NCBI GenBank assembly: GCA_012295275.1
Contig: CM022667.1
Coordinates: forward strand, 2,293,001-2,354,500
From: Chrysomallon squamiferum
Lineage: Eukaryota > Mollusca > Gastropoda > Neomphalida > Peltospiridae
Length of the DNA: 61,500 bases
Direction of reading: 5' to 3'
In this document: positions 49,245 to 61,500 of the stretch, piece after piece
How the letters are laid out: each line of letters opens with the position of its first letter
Numbering within the stretch: position 1 is the first letter of the stretch
The notes under the pieces: model-generated
Seen by the model: only the letters and a program-made list of their open reading frames with translations
What the model was told of the DNA's origin: nothing
Database searches by the model: none
Translations under genes and position numbers: made by a program

Positions 49245-52200
49245 ATGTCTTCCAAAAGCTACGTCCCAGTAGTGGTAGGAGTGGATGTCGGCGGAACCAA
49301 TACTGACGCAGTGATTCTGTCGCACGAGAGAAACACATCAAAAGTGATTTCTGCCGTCAAAGAGCTTACGACCAGTGACGTCACAACAGGCGTCCAGAAA
49401 GCGATACACGCGGCGTTAAAGAACGCCTACGACAACGGACATCAGGTAGCTGTGACACAAGTGAACATCGGGACCACGCACTTCGTCAACGCTGCTGTCC
49501 AGGGGAAGGATTTAGCCAAGATCGCTGTGATTCGGTTGTGTGGCACAGTCTCTCGTGCACTACCGCCATTCAGTGATTTTCCTTCTCATCTGAAGAACGT
49601 CATATGCGGTTCTGTGTATCTTGTGGACGGAGGGTACAGGTTTGATGGCAGAGATATCGATCCAGTTTCCAAAGAGGAGATAACCAAAGTCGTGAAGGAA
49701 ATACAATCTGCAGGAATATCTGGGATCGTCATAAGTGGAATATTTTCTCCTGTCAGGAACGAACAGGAAATATTTGTAGCTGATCTTATTCGCGAAATGT
49801 TTCCCGATGACCCTGAATGGGAGCCGAGCGTCACCCTGTCCCACGAGATTGGATCTCTAGGGTTACTGGAAAGAGAGAATGCTGCCATACTTAATGAATG
49901 TCTAAAACCTTTGTGCAAGAAAACCATCCTTGGATTCCACGAAGCTCTAAAGGCAGTTGGTTTAAGCTGTCCACTTTTTCTCACGCAGAACGACGGTACG
50001 CTAATTAACTCCGACAATGTTGTTCACCTTCCCGTCCACACCTTCGCGTCAGGTCCCACCAACAGCATGCGTGGAGCTGCCTTTCTGTCCGACGTCAACG
50101 ACGCCATTGTCATTGACATCGGTGGCACGACAACGGACGTCGGAGTCTTAAAGAACAAGTTCCCGCGAGAAGCAGGGACGCATGTTAAAATTGGAAATGT
50201 CAGAACGAATTTTCGCATGCCTGATGTGTTGAGCATTGGTTTGGGAGGCGGATCGTATGTCACCGAGAGGAGAGATGATGACGGAAATGTGAACGACGTC
50301 ACAGTTGGTCCACTAAGCGCGGGGTTTAGATTAATGGAAGAGGCAAAAATCTTTGCTTCGTCACCCAATGACTCTGCAAGAAATCTAACAGCGACAGACA
50401 TTGCTGTGGCAGGGGGATTACTGGAACTCGGGCGTCCTGAGAATGTAAAAGATATTTCTAAACAAACTGTTGATGCAGTGATGAAGAAAATCGTCCAGAT
50501 GATAGAAGAATCCATTGATAAAGTGAAATTCAGTGATCAGAATTTGCCTGTAATACTGGTAGGAGGTGGAAGCATCCTGCTCGATCCTAAGAATCCAATC
50601 AAAGGCGCTTTGGACGTTATTCGACCTGAACATTTCGGTGTAGCTAACGCTATCGGAGCTGGTCTGTGTAAGGTGTCTGGAACAGTCGAGTCAGTGATTA
50701 GTATGCTGGATTTGGACGACGTTAAACTGATGAATCAGAAAGTCAAAGAATCTGTAGATTCTGTCTCTGATGATCCGGACGGCAAAGAGAAAGAAATTGC
50801 AGAAGAGAATGCTAAAAAGCCATTCTTTGTGTCTGACAAGGTCGACATGACACTCTCCTATCTGCCCGGCCAAGCGACTAGAATCAAAGTAAAAGTTACT
50901 GGAAATACGAAAGACTTTAACGGCTCAAAAAACGACATAGATGTATGGAAACCAGTCGAGTTGAAACAAGGCTTTGTCGAGAAAACAGTATCCAGTAACA
51001 AACAGGTTTACACTACTACTGGACAGAAGATTGATGGAGAGGACACTGAAGGTGATTCTACGAAACATCCAAGCCTACCTCAGATCAGTGACAAAACTGG
51101 TGAGTGGATTTTATCTGAGTGGGATATCGAATGCATCGTCGTTGGTGCGGGGATTTTCGGTTGCGGTGGAGGGGGTAGTCCTCATCTTGGTCGTTTACGA
51201 GCCCTGGAAGCTGTCAGGAAAGGCAAAAAGATCAGGATAGTGACTCCAGAAGTTCTGCTTAAAGATGCCCATCCTGAAAATGATTTGGTAGTTGTAGTTG
51301 CTTTTATGGGAGCTCCAGTTATAATCTATGAACAACTTGTTTCTTCAGTGGAGACCTCGGGGTCACTGAAATGTATGGAAGATCTGTATAAAATAGGTCA
51401 GTATGAAGAAAACACCATCAGCAATACAGAAGGAGTGGAAATTAAGAGCAGAGCTGGTATGAAATTTATTGATGACTATCAACAGACTTTTCCGGAAGGT
51501 AAACGTGGTGCTGCAACAAAGATTGGAGGAAAATCCATCATAGCGTTGATGTCTGTGGAAATAGGAGGAATGAACGCGATAGAACCATTTCTCGTAGCTG
51601 CAGACTTGGATATTCCTGTAGTGGACGCCGACGGTATGGGCCGAGCCTTTCCAGAACTTCAGATGTTTATTCCTTACATGTTCGGAGTCAAGCCTTATCC
51701 TGCTACCTTGGTTAACGACCGAAATCGCCGCGCAGTTATGCTGGAAACGCCGTCGGCTAAACAACTCGAACACTACTTCAGAGACACCGTGGTTGAGATG
51801 GGCTGTTCTGCAGGACTGACGTTGACGCCGTTGACGAAGTCTGACGTAACGACGAAATGTGTCCAGTATTCGGTTAGTCACGCGTGGCACCTCGGTAACG
51901 CCATCCTCAGAGCTCGGCTCGAAAAGAAATCGCCAGTCGACGCAATTCTTGACACCGAGACAGCGACACACGTGCTGACTGGTAAGATTTCAGACGTCAG
52001 AAGAGAAACAAGCGGAGGATTCAACGTAGGGAGAGTAATCATAGAAGGACTCGAAGAATTCGTAAACCAGAAAATCCTTATTGAATTCCGGAACGAAAAC
52101 CTTGTCATCATTCCGCTAGACAAGGAAGGGAATCATGGAAAGGTGTTGGCTAGCGTTCCTGACATGATCTGCATAGTTGATGCGGACACGGCAGGAGCTA

Positions 52201-52382
52201 TAACTACTGAGGAAGTTCGATACGGAACCAGAGTTGCAGTTCTTGTTTTGGCCTGCGCTAAGATTCTACGTTCGCCAACCGCTCTGAAGTTCGTAGGTCC
52301 TCAAGCATTCAGTTTCGGAGACGACGTGAAGTTCCAGCCTTTCGGTGAACCTAAATCAGTCCGTCCCATAGGACCAGTTTAA
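49245..52382 (+). CDS. hydantoinase/oxoprolinase-DUF917 fusion protein, copy 2
   Basis: An intronless ORF of 1045 residues. The ATG at 49245 is chosen because it follows a TTTATAATTTCAG acceptor and directly precedes the conserved SYVPVVVGVDVGGTNTDAV start; an in-frame ATG at 49176 falls in the presumed intron. Residues ~7-510 are the ATP-dependent hydantoinase/oxoprolinase (HyuA) module, with phosphate loops at 12-21 and DIGGTTTDVG near 291. Residues ~627-1040 are DUF917, now described as S-methyl-thiohydantoin-desulfurase-like, with a GCGGGGSP loop. Relative to copy 1 it lacks 30 residues between 530 and 531, in a stretch upstream of the conserved LSYLPGQATRIKVKV that resembles bacterial HyuA. 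Hydrolysis of hydantoin-type rings is the family activity; the substrate here is unknown. Codons are clearly more GC-rich than the surroundings. Confidence 0.9.
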   Translation: MSSKSYVPVVVGVDVGGTNTDAVILSHERNTSKVISAVKELTTSDVTTGVQKAIHAALKNAYDNGHQVAVTQVNIGTTHFVNAAVQGKDLAKIAVIRLCGTVSRALPPFSDFPSHLKNVICGSVYLVDGGYRFDGRDIDPVSKEEITKVVKEIQSAGISGIVISGIFSPVRNEQEIFVADLIREMFPDDPEWEPSVTLSHEIGSLGLLERENAAILNECLKPLCKKTILGFHEALKAVGLSCPLFLTQNDGTLINSDNVVHLPVHTFASGPTNSMRGAAFLSDVNDAIVIDIGGTTTDVGVLKNKFPREAGTHVKIGNVRTNFRMPDVLSIGLGGGSYVTERRDDDGNVNDVTVGPLSAGFRLMEEAKIFASSPNDSARNLTATDIAVAGGLLELGRPENVKDISKQTVDAVMKKIVQMIEESIDKVKFSDQNLPVILVGGGSILLDPKNPIKGALDVIRPEHFGVANAIGAGLCKVSGTVESVISMLDLDDVKLMNQKVKESVDSVSDDPDGKEKEIAEENAKKPFFVSDKVDMTLSYLPGQATRIKVKVTGNTKDFNGSKNDIDVWKPVELKQGFVEKTVSSNKQVYTTTGQKIDGEDTEGDSTKHPSLPQISDKTGEWILSEWDIECIVVGAGIFGCGGGGSPHLGRLRALEAVRKGKKIRIVTPEVLLKDAHPENDLVVVVAFMGAPVIIYEQLVSSVETSGSLKCMEDLYKIGQYEENTISNTEGVEIKSRAGMKFIDDYQQTFPEGKRGAATKIGGKSIIALMSVEIGGMNAIEPFLVAADLDIPVVDADGMGRAFPELQMFIPYMFGVKPYPATLVNDRNRRAVMLETPSAKQLEHYFRDTVVEMGCSAGLTLTPLTKSDVTTKCVQYSVSHAWHLGNAILRARLEKKSPVDAILDTETATHVLTGKISDVRRETSGGFNVGRVIIEGLEEFVNQKILIEFRNENLVIIPLDKEGNHGKVLASVPDMICIVDADTAGAITTEEVRYGTRVAVLVLACAKILRSPTALKFVGPQAFSFGDDVKFQPFGEPKSVRPIGPV

Positions 52383-53590
52383 AGAAAGCATTTCACAAGA
52401 GCAGCTTTTAGAAAACTGTACGAAGACCGTCCACCCCCCTCCAAAAAATTAAAAAACATTTACACTATATAATATTAGAAATATCTTTCATATGTTTAAA
52501 AAAGAGAGAAATTCAATGTCTATTTAAAATAAGCTAGTTAACAATGATGATGATGAATAATAATACAAATTTATTTTTATTTATTTTATTCGGAAATACA
52601 TTTTATCACAGATGTATACGATTTGTGCAATCCAGCTGTGTTTGTGTTTGTCCTCAAAATAAACGGAAATACGTGTTTACTATTTTACAGAAAGCATAAA
52701 ATGATTACAGTGTTTATCACGTTACTATTTTAGTGTCGTAAAATAATTTGTAACGGATCTCTCACTGAAGTTGTGAATGAACTATTGCCACAAAGACGTG
52801 AAGTTTTGACGTCATAGGTCAATTGTTTTTTTGTTTTTATTTCGTTCTTTTTTATATATATTCACATTTTACAAATATTATATAATGATAATTTCAGCAA
52901 AATGCCCTGAAACAGTTTAAGGAAACCTTCATACAAGAAAATATATTATTTTAGTAATAACAAACCTGTATCATAGATATAACAATTTATTAACACACGA
53001 AAGTCATGTATTCAAAAATCTGTTCTTAATTTACAATAATTATATTCACATTTCTGGATTTAGATGTGAAAATTATATATAAAACAAAAAAGAAAGAAAG
53101 AAAGAAGCAAGGTACAAGAAAAAGAATTCCAAGGAAATCTTAGAGGAATGTAATTTAAATAACAGTCAAGACATCATAAACGTTTCCCCATTTTGTTTTC
53201 TTTTTCTTTTCTTTCTTTCTTTTTTTTTTTTAGCGATAAAAATATCAACAACACAACAAGGAAAATAAATAAATAAAATAAAATGAGGACTACTCACAAC
53301 AACATAGATGTATTTACATCGTATATCTAAAGTTTAAATAATACTTCACTGATGAAATAAGAAATAATATAAAATAAAATAAATAAACAAATAAAATAAA
53401 ATAATTAATTAAATAAATAAATAAATAAACAAACAAATAAAAGTAAAAACTACTCCAAAACCAACAACAATTATTAACAATGATAAAAAAAAAAAAAATT
53501 AAAAAACATTTAAAAAATAAATAATTTGAAAATAATTAATAAAAATAATCATAATAATAATAAATCCAAAAAGAAACAGATAAAAACTTT
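52383..53590. other. convergent 3' flanks of copy 2 and the laminin-G gene
   Basis: The first ~530 bp match the 3' flank of copy 1. From about 52950 the sequence has no counterpart in unit 1 and is A/T simple sequence (AAAT, AATA tracts). It should contain the 3' UTR of the laminin-G gene on the minus strand. Confidence 0.6.
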
Positions 53591-59841
<6,251 letters not shown>

Positions 59842-60082
59842 GGCGAACAAAACTGTTTTTTTTTTTTTATATATTTTCAAATACCAACCACCGAGCTTTG
59901 ATAACTTTCAGAACTCAATGCTTAATTTCACTGTTACCGTTTATGCTCAAAAATCTTTGCATTTCCTTAACTTTTATATGTTTTCCACCGGCTCTACGAT
60001 GCGTAATTTTAACAGTCATTCATAAACGAAAATTCGATAGCTCTCACCGGGTTGGTCGATTTCGTCACTGTGGGGGTTGAAG

Positions 60083-60093
60083 TGCGCATGCGC
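60083..60093. promoter_or_regulatory. perfect NRF1 consensus in a CpG-containing patch
   Basis: TGCGCATGCGC is the palindromic NRF1 site. It lies in the least AT-rich stretch of the area (60035-60260), about 240 bp upstream of the laminin-G start codon, so it may be part of that gene's promoter. A role is inferred from the motif and position. Confidence 0.4.
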
Positions 60094-60244
60094 TTATTCA
60101 GCCGTTTTTTCGCCGGGGCAGACGACACAGATCGCGACATTATTAATCAAGAACAGTATCAGATTTGCCGCCGTCTGACAAAAGATTTTTGTGAGTCATT
60201 TTTACCTGAATTGGTTCTCACAGACGATGTAACCCTTGACTGAC

Positions 60245-61115
60245 GGCTGATGTCGACATTTCGTAATAGTAGGTGTGTCGAACAAGTTAACGCACGATGC
60301 AGTTTCGTTCTGTTTACTACTTTATAAGGACAAAATTAAGTAAACATTAAGCGCTAAAAAAAGACTGTTTGTTTATTTAAATGAAAGTGAAATATATTTT
60401 CCCCTAAATCGTCATCGTGAGTAAATAAATAAATAAATAATACACATGAAATAAAGAAATAAAGTTAAAATTCAATTAAAAATAAAATAGAAATAGAATT
60501 TATAGTTTTTAATCTTGTACTGGAAATACAATTTCCTAGTGTATATATATATATATATATATATATGGATGGATGGATATAAAACTGCAGACGATAACCA
60601 TTTAAATATTAAATGATAACCTAGAAACACTTTATAAGTGAATACATATACATACATATTTTTAGATGAAGCGGATCGTCCGATCGATCCCTCATAGCGG
60701 ACCCAGTGAGCTATTTTTCGATCTAGTCTGTGCTCCACACCGGATATATATATACAACACAGCCAAAGATCTGTACTATCCTGTCTGCGATTTGTACATA
60801 GAAAACGGTTCCTTGTTACTAATTCTAAGGGATAGTCCATAAACCAGCAGACTTCCTTTCTTGTTATGAAAGGTCTGTAGCTATAGTAATATATGTCCGA
60901 GGCTATATCATTGTGCAACAATAATGTTACAACAACGGTTTATTTTTAATTTTGTATACGTTATAAATATGCTGGATTTTTGTTGTTGTTAAATATTTTT
61001 TAAATGATTGTTTTAGTTATTTCTTTGCTGACAGTTTATGGGATGACCTAGTGATGATAATGTATGGAGGCTGCCATTTTTACTTTTTGTTGTTGCTGAT
61101 GTTTTGTTTTTGGAT

Positions 61116-61186
<71 letters not shown>

Positions 61187-61390
61187 TGTGTTTATATATT
61201 TATGTATTTATTTATTTATGTATTTATTCATTTCATTTTTTAATCATATTATGTAATATGTCCGGCCATCTGTTATCAGTTTAGACACACGGACGTACAT
61301 AAACACGATACATACATACAGACTTACACATACATACAAACACATACCTATCTATCTATCTATCTATCTATATATTAATATATCAATATC

Positions 61391-61427
<37 letters not shown>

Positions 61428-61500
61428 GAATGTCTACGAAGTATGTATGACTCAGTATACCCTACATTAAATAGAACATCAGCATTTACCCATTAAGTAA
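60245..61500. other. intergenic right end
   Basis: No exon is supported. It holds one degenerate SINE, an (ATTT)n array at about 61115-61230, (TATC)n at 61346-61370 and (CA)n at 61391-61423. Confidence 0.55.
60664..60945 (+). repeat. degenerate tRNA-derived SINE, nearly full length
   Basis: Modules occur in the expected order: a CGATCGATCCCTCATAGCGG head, GACCCAGTGAGCTATTTTTC, a GTGCTCCACACCGG block, CTGTACTATCCTGTCTGCGA, a TTGTTACTAATTC stretch and GACTTCCTTTCTTG. The order and spacing match the molluscan SINE. Many substitutions and a (TA)n insertion indicate age. No target-site duplication was identified. Confidence 0.6.

Noticed and set aside
60052-60243. Short plus-strand ORF as an annotated gene
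   Set aside because: Only 51-63 codons with no family match or splice context; kept only as part of a finding on the promoter-like patch.

Overview
This is animal nuclear DNA, very AT-rich and dense in microsatellites, with multi-exon genes bounded by GT-AG introns. A mollusc, probably a gastropod, is the best guess. The main reason is several fragments of the tRNA-derived SINE whose body reads like CCTGTCTGTGGGATGG...TATAAAA...TTGCTGCTAA, which I know from molluscan genomes. Nothing suggests a prokaryote, organelle or virus. All exon coordinates were read by eye from splice sites and checked for reading phase.

Layout. 1-13093 is gene-free and carries tandem repeats: a SINE-tail array, a ~110-bp array, a ~54-bp palindromic minisatellite at 6.3-7.4 kb and a ~70-bp array at 9.8-10.7 kb. 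13094-17045 (-) encodes a PX-domain sorting nexin of the SNX20/SNX21 type in three exons. Head to head with it, 17843-19862 (+) is an intronless BTB / AT-hook / nine C2H2 zinc-finger gene broken by one apparent extra base. 21350-26939 (-) is a seven-exon microsomal cytochrome P450 of the CYP2-clan kind. 31378-40669 (-) is a 14-exon gene for a ~708-residue coiled-coil protein that I do not recognise.

The most striking region is 41.4-54.2 kb, a direct tandem duplication of about 6.3 kb. Each unit carries an intronless ~3.2-kb ORF fusing an ATP-dependent hydantoinase/oxoprolinase (HyuA) module to a DUF917 (S-methyl-thiohydantoin-desulfurase-like) module. The fusion is typical of bacteria and fungi and unexpected in an animal, so ancient lateral transfer is a reasonable hypothesis. 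Neither copy is whole. Copy 1 has a one-base fr­ameshift just after its N-terminal phosphate loop but keeps a 90-bp segment. Copy 2 has an open frame from its start but lacks those 90 bp and several upstream blocks. (ATT)n arrays sit at the left edge, at the junction and at the right edge, which suggests unequal crossing-over between trinucleotide repeats.

The right-hand ATT array lies in the last intron of a five-exon gene (53591-59841, -) for a small secreted protein with a single laminin-G domain. That gene's terminal exon therefore lies inside the second duplication unit, and the matching exon is missing from the first. The window ends with a CpG-containing promoter-like stretch, one degenerate SINE and simple repeats.

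The genes do not form an obvious pathway. The notable biology is the duplicated hydantoinase-DUF917 locus and the repeated involvement of short tandem repeats in reshaping splice sites, exons and gene boundaries.
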